Shown here piece by piece: positions 16,516-24,042 of a stretch of DNA of 64,000 bases. A program made the position numbers and the translations under genes. Below the pieces are notes generated by a model, which had not been told where the DNA came from, made no database searches, and saw only the letters and a program-made list of their open reading frames with translations. This DNA is from Candidatus Omnitrophota bacterium (lineage in GTDB: Bacteria; CAIJMQ01). Position 1 is the first letter of the stretch; each line of letters starts with the position of its first letter. Location of the stretch: NCBI GenBank assembly GCA_018812925.1, contig JAHJCU010000004.1:37621-101620 (forward strand), read 5' to 3'.

Positions 16516-16557
16516 CTATCCTTCACCCCTTACGGCATCCTTAGCGGCTAATGTCAC
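16516..16557 (-). CDS. Candidate 13-residue leader peptide upstream of the porin
   Basis: A GTG codon is preceded, eight bases from its core, by AGAAAGGAGGTGA, a 13-base match to the complement of a typical 16S rRNA 3' end. The frame reads MTLAAKDAVRGEG and stops at TAG. It lies in the porin leader about 125 bases before the porin start and after a CCCCG/CGGGG hairpin. Such a perfect ribosome binding site before so short a frame suggests either a translated regulatory leader or a ribosome-binding mRNA element. Translation is not proven. Confidence 0.5.
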   Translation of the reverse strand: MTLAAKDAVRGEG

Positions 16558-16657
16558 TCTTTCACCTCCTTTCTTGCCTGAATTTAAGGCACCAGGGATG
16601 TTAAAACGCACTTTTTATCCCCGAAACAAAAACGGGGTTTTCAAATAGCGTTGTGCA

Positions 16658-16687
16658 AATATACCATACAGTTAAGTTCAATGTCAA
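16658..16687 (-). promoter_or_regulatory. Sigma-70-type promoter of the porin gene
   Basis: On the minus strand TTGACA (16682-16687) and TATATT (16658-16663) are separated by 18 bases. Transcription would start near 16651, giving a leader of about 260 bases. That leader occupies the gene-free stretch 16393-16651; between the promoter and the four-helix-bundle gene I see only a heptad arm. Confidence 0.8.
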
Positions 16688-16795
16688 GAATAAAAAAAGT
16701 TTTTGCGGAGAATTTTTTTACCACCGAATTTTGTCTTTCGGATAAGGTTATCCATTCTAAGACTAGACGAGCTGTATACATTTTCAATTAAATCT

Positions 16796-16826
16796 GAAAT
16801 ACGAGTATTGAAATACGAAACAAATC
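16796..16826. repeat. Heptad repeat, left arm of the four-helix-bundle cassette
   Basis: Units GAAATAC, GAGTATT, GAAATAC and GAAACAA follow one another without gaps. They are inverted relative to the right arm at 17214-17255, with the four-helix-bundle gene between the two arms. Confidence 0.8.
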
Positions 16827-16852
16827 AAAAATTCAAATTTTCTAAACATGGT

Positions 16853-17212
16853 TTATTTACTATTGCGTAAAATAGAACCAAAAATATTCATTAGCTCTGT
16901 AGCTTCTTGGACTAATTCTTTTCTTTCTTTTTCGCATTTCTCATTCACATCTAATAATTTTAACCAGAATCGGCTTTCTTTTGCTTCTTTGCGACAGATT
17001 TTTATTCTTAAAATAAAATCCTTTTTACTAAGAGATTCATTGGCTTCAATATAGTTTGCTCCTACCGAACCAGATGATTTAACAACTTGCTTCCCATCCT
17101 CTATGTTTGCTATTGTTTTCAATAATTTCTTAACAAATACCCTAACCCTTCTTGCAAATTCTAAGGTTCGGTCTTCCAAATCGTACGGTTTAGAATTTTT
17201 AGATTCATCCAT
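16853..17212 (-). CDS. Four-helix-bundle protein (S23 / 23S rRNA intervening-sequence type)
   Basis: This 119-aa all-helical protein has the family signature SSGSVGANYIEANESLSKKDFI (about residues 46-66, here split by repeat-free sequence) and the LRIKICRKEAKESRFWLKLL stretch of the TIGR02436 four-helix-bundle family. Family members were first seen inside 23S rRNA intervening sequences and are related to the Avd accessory protein of diversity-generating retroelements. The function of stand-alone copies is unknown. The gene lies only 25 bases after leuD, and that gap consists entirely of heptad units. An inverted heptad arm lies 26 bases beyond its stop. This arrangement suggests a small mobile or repeat-associated cassette. 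Confidence 0.92.
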   Translation of the reverse strand: MDESKNSKPYDLEDRTLEFARRVRVFVKKLLKTIANIEDGKQVVKSSGSVGANYIEANESLSKKDFILRIKICRKEAKESRFWLKLLDVNEKCEKERKELVQEATELMNIFGSILRNSK

Positions 17213-17213
17213 T

Positions 17214-17255
17214 AGAATTTGTTTCGTGCTTCGTATTTCATGTTTCGAATTTATT
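17214..17255. repeat. Heptad repeat, right arm of the four-helix-bundle cassette
   Basis: Units of the type NTTTCGN (GTTTCGT, GCTTCGT, ATTTCAT, GTTTCGA) run from the ATG of the four-helix-bundle gene into the end of leuD. They encode leuD's last residues KFET and its TGA stop. Confidence 0.85.
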
Positions 17256-17735
17256 CAGTAAATACCATTTCATCAACCCACCCGCTTCTATTATTTCCTG
17301 TAAAAGCGAAGGAAATGCAGATACTTGAAAAATTTTATTTTGAGTTATGTTTTTAATTTCCCCTTTGGATAAATCAGCTTCCAAAACATCATCGGGCTTT
17401 ATGCTTTTATAAATTTCGTCTGATATAAGAATCGGAAGTCCCACATTTACACAATTCCTATAAAATATTCTGGCAAATGACTGCGCAATAACCAAAGCCA
17501 CTCCGCACCCCTGAATAGCCAAAGGCGCATGCTCTCTAGAAGAACCACATCCGAAATTCCTGCCTGCGACAATAATATCGCTTTCCCGCACTTTTGTAAT
17601 AAAAGATGAGTCTATTCCATACATACAGTGTTTGCCCAATTCCTTTATATCTGTCGTAACAAGATATGGCGCAGGAATAATCTCATCAGTATTTATATTA
17701 TCGCCGAATTTATGAATCTTTCCTTTTATAATCAT
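17238..17735 (-). CDS. leuD: 3-isopropylmalate dehydratase, small subunit
   Basis: With LeuC this subunit isomerises 2-isopropylmalate to 3-isopropylmalate in leucine synthesis. The 165-aa protein is the short LeuD/HacB type with the swivel-domain motif GRNFGCGSSREHAPLA (about residues 57-72) and DNINTDEIIPAPYL near the start. Its last four residues and the stop are encoded by the heptad repeat that leads into the four-helix-bundle gene, so the true C-terminus may be slightly altered. A 221-bp repeat-filled gap separates it from leuC, an unusually wide spacing for this pair. Confidence 0.95.
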   Translation of the reverse strand: MIIKGKIHKFGDNINTDEIIPAPYLVTTDIKELGKHCMYGIDSSFITKVRESDIIVAGRNFGCGSSREHAPLAIQGCGVALVIAQSFARIFYRNCVNVGLPILISDEIYKSIKPDDVLEADLSKGEIKNITQNKIFQVSAFPSLLQEIIEAGGLMKWYLLNKFET

Positions 17736-17783
17736 AATAAAATCATCGTTATTTGGTTAAGGTTACGATGCTTCGATGGAGTC

Positions 17784-17802
17784 CTCCGACATTACGTCGG
17801 GG
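17784..17802. repeat. CTCYGAC-type small hairpin between leuC and leuD
   Basis: CTCCGAC, ATTAC, GTCGGGG has the same design as the hairpin at 12144-12162 (CTCCGAC, GTTAC, GTCGGAG). It lies just before the two-arm heptad repeat at 17841-17916. Confidence 0.6.
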
Positions 17803-17840
17803 TCAAAATCATACAGAGTCGTCGGACCTGTTTTTTCGTA

Positions 17841-17916
17841 ATCAGTAATTAGTAATCGGTAAATGGTAATTTAAAAATTACTAATTACGCTTTACCAATT
17901 ACCAGTTACAGTATTT
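17841..17916. repeat. Two-arm heptad repeat H2 (GTAAYYN units)
   Basis: Five GTAANNN units (17841-17875), a seven-base A-rich loop, then inverse units ACTAATT, ACGCTTT, ACCAATT and ACCAGTT (17883-17910). The layout matches the copy at 2004-2077 almost unit for unit. Confidence 0.88.
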
Positions 17917-17956
17917 GACCGATACGGGCTTCGTTACCGTTATCCTTTCCCAATTA

Positions 17957-19225
17957 TTACCCGCTAATTATCTCCTCAGGATGCGTTATTTTTCCTTTAA
18001 CCGCAGAAGCGGCAGCAACAGCAGGAGAAGCTAAGTAAACTTCGCTTTGGCTATCCCCCATTCTACCTACAAAATTGCGGTTTGTCGTAGCAAGACATTT
18101 CTCGCCTTTTGCCAAAACCCCCATATGTCCGCCAATACAAGGACCACAAGTCGGAGGAGAAACAACCGCTCCGGCATTAATGAATATCTCCAGGAGACCT
18201 TCTTTTAAAGCTTTAAGATATATTTTTTGTGTAGCAGGTATAATAATAGTTCTTGTATATGGATGAACTTTTTTACCTTTTAAAATTTCAGCTGCAATTC
18301 TCAAATCCTCTAACCGTCCATTTGTGCATGAGCCGATAACAACCTGGTCAAGCTCAATATTACCGGCTTGCGAAACCGATTTGGTATTGGACGGAAGATG
18401 AGGAAATGCAACTTGCGGTTCTATCTCTGACACATCGTATTCTATTGTTTTCGCATATTTAGCATCCTTATCGCTCTTCAAAATTGGTAATTGGTAATTA
18501 GTAATTGGTAATTGGTTTATATATTCGATTGTGATTTCGTCGGGAGCAATTATTCCGCTTTTTCCGCCAGCTTCAATTGCCATATTACACATAGTAAGGC
18601 GCGCATCAATCGAAAGTTTTCTTATAGCTTCTCCTTCAAACTCCATAGCTTTGTAGTCAGCGCCGTCAACACCTATATCCCCGATTGTATAAAGTATCAA
18701 GTCTTTTGATGTTACCCAATTGTTTAATTTTCCGTTATAAATAAATTTTATACTTTCAGGAACTTTCAGCCAAATTTTGCCTGAAAGCATTGCAAAAGCT
18801 AAATCAGTGCTTCCCACTCCTGTTGCAAACGCCCCTAATGCGCCGTAACTGCAAGTATGAGAATCAGCTCCTATAATAAGTTGTCCGGGAATAATAAAGC
18901 CTTCTTCGGGCAAAAGCGCATGTTCAATCCCACCGCAACCCAATTCAAAGAAATTTTTCACATTAAATTTTTTGGCAAAATTTTTCAACTTTAAGCACTG
19001 GTTTGCTGATTCCTTATCTTTGTTAGGAGTAAAATGGTCAGCAACCAATACAACTTTTTCGGGATAAGGAAGTGCTTCTTTACCTAACTTCTCTATCTCT
19101 TGGATAGCCAATGGCGCGGTTATATCGTTGCCAAGCGCAATATCAACATCGGCAAGTATAAACTGTCCGGGTTTTACTTCCTTCTGTCCGGAATGAAAAG
19201 CTAATATTTTTTCGGTTATAGTCAT
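17957..19225 (-). CDS. leuC: 3-isopropylmalate dehydratase, large subunit (with in-frame repeat)
   Basis: This is the Fe-S subunit of isopropylmalate isomerase, 422 aa, of the short homoaconitase-like type. The cluster ligands are visible in GSCTNGR (near residue 299) and CGPCIGGHMG (near 358, two Cys). The substrate loop GADSHTCSYGALGAFATGVG is intact. Between EYI and KSDKD (about residues 235-249) the protein reads NQLPITNYQLPIL, encoded by five 7-bp units (18486-18520). In relatives this surface region is an ordinary linker, so a heptad array has apparently been inserted or expanded in frame. The active-site parts are untouched and the gene is probably functional. Confidence 0.95.
   Translation of the reverse strand: MTITEKILAFHSGQKEVKPGQFILADVDIALGNDITAPLAIQEIEKLGKEALPYPEKVVLVADHFTPNKDKESANQCLKLKNFAKKFNVKNFFELGCGGIEHALLPEEGFIIPGQLIIGADSHTCSYGALGAFATGVGSTDLAFAMLSGKIWLKVPESIKFIYNGKLNNWVTSKDLILYTIGDIGVDGADYKAMEFEGEAIRKLSIDARLTMCNMAIEAGGKSGIIAPDEITIEYINQLPITNYQLPILKSDKDAKYAKTIEYDVSEIEPQVAFPHLPSNTKSVSQAGNIELDQVVIGSCTNGRLEDLRIAAEILKGKKVHPYTRTIIIPATQKIYLKALKEGLLEIFINAGAVVSPPTCGPCIGGHMGVLAKGEKCLATTNRNFVGRMGDSQSEVYLASPAVAAASAVKGKITHPEEIISG
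18486..18520. repeat. In-frame heptad array inside leuC (H3)
   Basis: Units GGTAATT, GGTAATT, AGTAATT, GGTAATT and GGTTTAT (plus strand) follow without gaps. Because three units make seven codons, the array encodes the periodic peptide QLPITNY on the minus strand. Confidence 0.9.
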
Positions 19226-19236
19226 GTTTTTAAATT

Positions 19237-19304
19237 ATTGAAGATTAAAAATTGCAGATTCAAAATTCGCGAAAATCTGGAAACTTCAATCTTGAATTTT
19301 AAAT
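19237..19304. repeat. Two-arm heptad repeat H13 (ATTNAAN units) between nadK and leuC
   Basis: Units ATTGAAG, ATTAAAA, ATTGCAG, ATTCAAA and ATTCGCG (19237-19271) are followed by a loop and the inverse units CTTCAAT, CTTGAAT and TTTAAAT (19284-19304). It fills the gap between the nadK stop and the leuC start. Confidence 0.82.
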
Positions 19305-19310
19305 TTATTT

Positions 19311-20213
19311 TTATTTCCCCACGGAATATCCGCTCCATTTTAACTTTTTCCTTAAAAGTTCATAAAAGCTTTTTTCTTTGAATTTTACAAGTGAAATATT
19401 AAACGGCGCTGATTCTGTCTCAATTTCGCCGCCTTTTTCAAGTCTGCCTCCTGGTTGACCGTCAACTGTATAATCAACAGGATTTTTCGTCAATATTTTT
19501 ACTTTTATTTTACTTTGCTTCGGGACAACAATAGGTCTATTCGAAAGAGCATGAGGGCATATTGGAACAACAAGAATACAATCCAGAGAAGGATGAATTA
19601 TAGGTCCGCCCGAAGAAAGAGAATGTGCGGTTGAACCGGTTGAAGTAGATATAATCAATCCGTCGGATGCAAATGTAGTAAGGTAACTATTGTCAATAAA
19701 CGTTTCCAGTTCGACTATTCTTGCGGAAGCGCCTCTTGAAAGAACCACATCGTTAAGAGCAACCAATATCTTAGCATTTCGCGACGTTTTAATGATAAGC
19801 ATACTTCTTTTTTCGATGGAATATTTTTTCTGAAATAACAAAGTCAATGCTTTAGTTAAATCTTTATAAGTTATTTTCGTAAGGAATCCCAGACCGCCCA
19901 TATTTACTCCAAGTATGGGAATATTCGTATCTTTAACAATTCTTGCGGATTTAAGCAGTGTACCGTCGCCGCCCAAGCTTATCAAAACTTGAGCATTCTT
20001 TCTTATTTTTCCTTCGTCTGCTTTTAAATCTTTTCTTTTTATATGCTCTGCAGCATCTTTGAGAAGAAAAATTTCGATATTTTTCTTCTCCATATCATCG
20101 ACGATGTTGCGCACAACACCCGAGACTTTTTCTTTAGCCAAATTGGCAATTATAGCTATCTTTTGCACCCCGTTAGAAAATTTTCTCTTCTTCGCATTAG
20201 ACAATACCTGCAT
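19311..20213 (-). CDS. nadK: NAD kinase (ATP-NAD kinase)
   Basis: The enzyme phosphorylates NAD to NADP. The 300-aa protein has the family motifs GGDGTLLKSAR (near residue 79), GVNMGGLGFLTKI and TSTGSTAHSLSSGGPIIHP. The ATG at 20213 is supported by AAGGAG seven bases upstream. The first 17 residues (MQVLSNAKKRKFSNGV) are not part of the family core, which usually begins at KIAIIAN. They are encoded by the right-hand part of a CCCCGTTAGA-type palindrome (20168-20270), so the gene start has been built from repeat DNA. It lies in a run with gmk and yicC. Confidence 0.95.
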   Translation of the reverse strand: MQVLSNAKKRKFSNGVQKIAIIANLAKEKVSGVVRNIVDDMEKKNIEIFLLKDAAEHIKRKDLKADEGKIRKNAQVLISLGGDGTLLKSARIVKDTNIPILGVNMGGLGFLTKITYKDLTKALTLLFQKKYSIEKRSMLIIKTSRNAKILVALNDVVLSRGASARIVELETFIDNSYLTTFASDGLIISTSTGSTAHSLSSGGPIIHPSLDCILVVPICPHALSNRPIVVPKQSKIKVKILTKNPVDYTVDGQPGGRLEKGGEIETESAPFNISLVKFKEKSFYELLRKKLKWSGYSVGK

Positions 20214-20270
20214 TTTTTCACTCCTTACTTAAAGAAATTTTAAAAACTTTTTATAAATTTTCTAACGGGG
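20168..20270. repeat. CCCCGTTAGA-type palindromic element, copy E4, overlapping gmk stop and nadK start
   Basis: The ends CCCCGTTAGAAAATTTTCT (20168-20186) and AAATTTTCTAACGGGG (20255-20270) are inverted. On the minus strand the element gives gmk its final PR and TAG stop, then the ribosome binding site, ATG and first codons of nadK. Its interior shares CTAATGCGAAG with copy E3. Confidence 0.88.
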
Positions 20271-20873
20271 CACCCTCTTGCGTTCCGTTTCTATTTTAGA
20301 TAAAACTTCATTAACCGCATTTTCAATTTTATCATTTACAATATGATAGTTATAATCTTTTGCCTGCTTCTGTTCCCAGTCGGAAATCTCCATTCTTTTT
20401 GCGATTGATTCTTCAGTTTCCGTACCTCTTTTTATAAGCCGTTTTTTTAATTCTTCGACAGAAGACGCGCGGAAGAAAAAGGAAATGCTATCAGGGTATT
20501 TTTTCTTTATGCGTTTTGCCCCTTTCACATCAATTGTCAAAATAACATCTTTCCCACAAGATAATTTTTCCCGGACAGACTCGCTTAATGTTCCATAGAA
20601 TGCATTATGAACTTTTTCCCATTCCAAAAACTTACCTTCTTTTACTATCTTTTCAAAGTCATCTTCGCTGATAAAAAAATAGTCTTTGCCTTGCTGTTCT
20701 GCCTGTCGGGGCAAACGAGTCGTATAAGAAACAGAAAGAGTTAACTTGGGGTCTCTCTTGACGATTTCCTTGGCAACAGTAGTTTTCCCTGCGCCCGAAG
20801 CCGATGAAAAAATAATCAATAATCCTTTGTGCCTTTGTGCCTCTGTGCCTTTGTGCCTTTTTTCATTCAACAT
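20262..20873 (-). CDS. gmk: Guanylate kinase
   Basis: The enzyme converts GMP to GDP with ATP. The P-loop SASGAGKTTVAK (about residues 23-34), SYTTRLPRQAEQQGKDYFF and DVKGAKRIKKKYPDSISFF are typical, and the total length is 203 aa. The first 18 residues (MLNEKRHKGTEAQRHKGL) are encoded by an 8-bp tandem repeat (20824-20857) and replace the usual few residues before the first strand. The last two residues and the TAG stop come from a CCCCGTTAG repeat end, so both ends of this essential gene are repeat-derived. It overlaps the yicC end by 11 bases, suggesting coupling. Confidence 0.94.
   Translation of the reverse strand: MLNEKRHKGTEAQRHKGLLIIFSSASGAGKTTVAKEIVKRDPKLTLSVSYTTRLPRQAEQQGKDYFFISEDDFEKIVKEGKFLEWEKVHNAFYGTLSESVREKLSCGKDVILTIDVKGAKRIKKKYPDSISFFFRASSVEELKKRLIKRGTETEESIAKRMEISDWEQKQAKDYNYHIVNDKIENAVNEVLSKIETERKRVPR
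20824..20857. repeat. Octamer tandem repeat in the gmk N-terminus
   Basis: Four units of CCTYTGTG (plus strand) lie head to tail. On the minus strand they encode RHKGTEAQRHKG, an eight-residue periodicity. Confidence 0.88.
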
Positions 20874-21729
20874 TTCTGATTTGCTCTCTTATTTTGTCCA
20901 ATTCCGTTTTAACATGAATCACTTTTGAAGAAATGGGCGCATTGCATATTTTTGAACCCATTGTGTTTATTTCTCTAAGCATTTCTTGCGATATAAAATC
21001 CATCCTTTTACCGGAACTAACTTTTTTATTTATTTCCTCAACAAACATTTTCAAATGAGAATAAACTCTTATCATTTCTTCTGTTATATCTACTTTTCCC
21101 GCCTGAATCATAACTTCCTGCGCTATCTTTTCCTTCAGTCCGTTATTTTTATGATTAGAAATCCTATGCTCTAATTTACCCTTATATTGTTTAAGAATTG
21201 ACGGAAGTTCCTTTTTAATTTCTTTAACGGCTTTTGCAATAGCATTTATGCGTTTTTTAATATCCCTATGAAGTTCGGCTCCTTCTTTCTTTCTTACTTT
21301 AGTCAACCCATCCAATGTAATATTTATGTTTTTTTTCAAAAACGACCATAAATTTTTGTTTAAAAATGTCTTTTTATAAATAAGCACATCAGGCAACCGC
21401 ATCAATAAAGACAAACCTACTTCCTGTTTCAAACCCAGATTTCTTTTAACTTCTTCTAGACTTTTATGATAATTTTTTAAGAGCGCGGTATTTACACGAA
21501 AACTTTTTTCTTCTCCTCCATGTTCCCATTCTAAATGGAAATTAACTTGACCTCTTGCTATTTTATTTCTTATAAGCTTCTGTATGTCGACTTCTCCGCT
21601 TCTAAGTTCATCAGGCAGATGAGTACTTATTTCAAGAAAGCGGTGATTGAAACTACTTAAGACAAACGTGAAATCCCCCCATTTTGACGGGACCTTTCGC
21701 GTTGCAGAACCGGTCATAGAAATGAACAT
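20863..21729 (-). CDS. yicC: YicC/YloC-family endoribonuclease
   Basis: This 288-aa protein begins MFISMTGSATRKVPSKWGDF, the N-terminal signature of the YicC family, and contains NHRFLEISTHLPDELR. The C-terminal domain (DUF1732) ends in DFISQEMLREINTMGSKI, with a conserved Glu-rich helix. Family members are endoribonucleases involved in RNA decay; substrates here are unknown. The usual genomic partner, guanylate kinase, follows directly with an 11-base overlap, which supports the assignment. The typical third partner (rpoZ or DUF370) is missing; nadK follows instead. Confidence 0.93.
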   Translation of the reverse strand: MFISMTGSATRKVPSKWGDFTFVLSSFNHRFLEISTHLPDELRSGEVDIQKLIRNKIARGQVNFHLEWEHGGEEKSFRVNTALLKNYHKSLEEVKRNLGLKQEVGLSLLMRLPDVLIYKKTFLNKNLWSFLKKNINITLDGLTKVRKKEGAELHRDIKKRINAIAKAVKEIKKELPSILKQYKGKLEHRISNHKNNGLKEKIAQEVMIQAGKVDITEEMIRVYSHLKMFVEEINKKVSSGKRMDFISQEMLREINTMGSKICNAPISSKVIHVKTELDKIREQIRNVE

Positions 21730-21761
21730 AATTCACCTCACTTTAATTTTGAATAGAATTT

Positions 21762-22556
21762 TTATATAATCTTATCCGCCCTAAGCTTTTCTACGAGATT
21801 ACTTGTTTTCTCATCTGCAGAAACGCCTTCAATCATTTCTCCCTTCCCTCTTCGAGGCGGAGAAAATATTTTTACAACTTGAGTGGCAGAGCCATTTAAC
21901 CCTGTTTCTTCATCTGACATCCCCAAATCGTCTTTACCCCATTTTATAATTTCGGCTTTCTTCGCTTTAAGAATTCCTCTTATCGAAGCAAAACGCGGCT
22001 CATTTATATCCTTCGTAACCGTTATTATGCAAGGCATCAAAGCTTCTACTTCCTCATAAGCGTCTTCTACCGTCCTTCTTCCTTTTATTTTCTTATCTTC
22101 TACATCTAATTTGCTGACATAAGTAATTTGTGGAAGTGACAACGCCTCTGCAACTTCAGGACCTACCTGCGCAGTATCTCCGTCAATCGCCTGCTTACCG
22201 AAAATAACCAAATCGAACCCGCCTATTTTTTCAACAGCTTTTGCTAACGTTTTGGCAGTGGCCCAAGTATCCGAGCCCGCAAAAGCCATATCAGTAAGAA
22301 GTATTGCCTCATCCGCGCCCATTGCCAAAGCAGTCCTGAGAGCTTCTTCTGCTTGCGGAGGCCCCATTGTAACAATAGTTACCTTTCCGCCATGTTTTTC
22401 TTTTATACGAATTGCTTCTTCTATTGCATTTACATCAAACGGATTTATGACTGCTGGGATTTTATTTCTTTCAAGAGTATTAGTTTCGGGATTTATCGTT
22501 ACTTCCTGAATATGTTCGCTGTCCGGAACCTGTTTTATACAGACAATTGTATTCAT
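21762..22556 (-). CDS. etfB: Electron transfer flavoprotein, beta subunit
   Basis: This 264-aa protein contains MNTIVCIKQVPDSEHIQ at the N-terminus, the AMP-binding region VIFGKQAIDGDTAQVGPEVAEAL (about residues 125-147, here quoted in part) and TVTKDINEPRFASI. EtfB pairs with EtfA to carry electrons from acyl-CoA dehydrogenases or in bifurcating complexes. No etfA lies next to it; the neighbours are yicC downstream and a divergent MFS gene upstream. An acyl-CoA dehydrogenase gene is present 5 kb away. A minus-strand TATAAT (about 22570) lies close to the start, but without a good -35. Confidence 0.94.
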   Translation of the reverse strand: MNTIVCIKQVPDSEHIQEVTINPETNTLERNKIPAVINPFDVNAIEEAIRIKEKHGGKVTIVTMGPPQAEEALRTALAMGADEAILLTDMAFAGSDTWATAKTLAKAVEKIGGFDLVIFGKQAIDGDTAQVGPEVAEALSLPQITYVSKLDVEDKKIKGRRTVEDAYEEVEALMPCIITVTKDINEPRFASIRGILKAKKAEIIKWGKDDLGMSDEETGLNGSATQVVKIFSPPRRGKGEMIEGVSADEKTSNLVEKLRADKII

Positions 22557-22673
22557 AATGTCAGATATTATATCAAAAAATTTGACATATAAAATTCTTT
22601 TTTATCTGGTTAGAACCTGTAATTAAAAAAAACGCTTCACCAAATATCAGTTTTGATATAATGTCGCATCACT

Positions 22674-24020
22674 ATGAATAAAAACGGCAGGACCCTCCCA
22701 TTAAGAGTTAGCGGGCAAGTAAGACAAAATTTAAGGAATTTATTTATAGAGGGAGCATTTTGTTCGGCGATGATAGGGTTTACCGACCAATACATCACTC
22801 CCTTTGCTCTCGCGCTAAAAGCCACAAGCGCCCAAATAGGTATGCTTGCGGCTTTCCCCAGTTTTATAAGTTCCCTCATACAATTAAAATCTGCAGACGT
22901 AACCGAACACTTAAAAAGCCGTGTCAGATTCATAACAATATTCATATTCTTTCACGCATTGATGTACATCCCGATTTTGCTGGTTCCGTTCATATTTAAA
23001 GAAAACCAAGTATTATGGTTGATATTATTTGTTACGATTATGGCTTCTTTTAACGCTTTCCCTGGTCCCGCGTGGACAAGCTTGATGTCTGACCACATTC
23101 CATCCAAATCCCGCGGCAAATATTTCGGATGGCGAAACAGACTTCTCGGTATAATAACTGTTGCAAGCGCTGTTCTGGCCGGATTTATACTGAATATATT
23201 TGGAAAAGATAATTTGACCGGTTTTGTAATAATATTAGCTTTCGCCTGCTTGGCAAGATTCATCTCCTGGTCTTTTTTGAGAAAAATGTATGAACCTCCG
23301 CTAAAAATTACAAAAGAGCATTATTTTACGTTTTGGGAATTTATAAGAAGAATTAAAAAATCTAATTTCGCAAAATTTGTTTTGTATGCCGCAAGTATAA
23401 GTTTTGCAGTAAGTATGTCGGGACCCTTTTTTGCAGTTTATATGCTTCGCGATTTAAACTTCAATTATATAACTTATATGGTCGTAACAATAAGTGCAAT
23501 AGTTTCAACGCTTCTTGCAATGGGTATATGGGGTAAACACGCCGATGTCGTCGGGAATATGAGAGTTATACGGCTTACATCTTTTCTCATACCGCTTGCT
23601 CCTATTTTGTGGCTATTTTCGCATAATATTGTTTATTTAATTCTAATACAACTCTTTGCAGGTTTTATATGGGCAGGTTATAACCTTTCGGTATTCAATT
23701 TCGTCTACGATGCGGTTATGCCGGAAAAAAGAACACGCTGCGTTTCGTATTTCAACGTTATCAACGGTTGCGCCATTTGTATCGGTTCGCTCACAGGCGG
23801 TTTTCTTGCAAAAAATCTACCGGCAGTTTTCGGATACAAATTACTCACTTTGTTCCTGTTATCAGGTATACTGCGCGCTATATTCGTAATTTCAATTCTT
23901 CCGTTAATCAAAGAAGTAAGACGCGTTGAGAATATAAGCAGTTTAGACCTCTTTTTCAGCGTAACACGCTTACGTCCGATAGGAGTTGAGGGAGGAAAAC
24001 TCTTAAAACCTAAGTTTTAA
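22674..24020 (+). CDS. Major facilitator superfamily transporter
   Basis: This 448-aa integral membrane protein has about twelve hydrophobic segments and an MFS-type loop around SLMSDHIPSKSRGKYFGWRNRL between segments 4 and 5. A second-half repeat contains VYDAVMPEKRTRCVSYFNVINGC. The substrate cannot be predicted. A TATAAT at 22657-22662 ends only 11 bases before the ATG, so the mRNA would be almost leaderless. A CCCCAT/ATGGGG hairpin (24043-24080) and a heptad run follow the gene. Confidence 0.85.
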   Translation: MNKNGRTLPLRVSGQVRQNLRNLFIEGAFCSAMIGFTDQYITPFALALKATSAQIGMLAAFPSFISSLIQLKSADVTEHLKSRVRFITIFIFFHALMYIPILLVPFIFKENQVLWLILFVTIMASFNAFPGPAWTSLMSDHIPSKSRGKYFGWRNRLLGIITVASAVLAGFILNIFGKDNLTGFVIILAFACLARFISWSFLRKMYEPPLKITKEHYFTFWEFIRRIKKSNFAKFVLYAASISFAVSMSGPFFAVYMLRDLNFNYITYMVVTISAIVSTLLAMGIWGKHADVVGNMRVIRLTSFLIPLAPILWLFSHNIVYLILIQLFAGFIWAGYNLSVFNFVYDAVMPEKRTRCVSYFNVINGCAICIGSLTGGFLAKNLPAVFGYKLLTLFLLSGILRAIFVISILPLIKEVRRVENISSLDLFFSVTRLRPIGVEGGKLLKPKF

Positions 24021-24042
24021 AAACTCGGTTTTCAGCACTTGT

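Noticed and set aside
16853..17212. A diversity-generating retroelement because the four-helix-bundle protein resembles Avd
   Set aside because: No reverse transcriptase, template repeat or variable target gene is present in the window.
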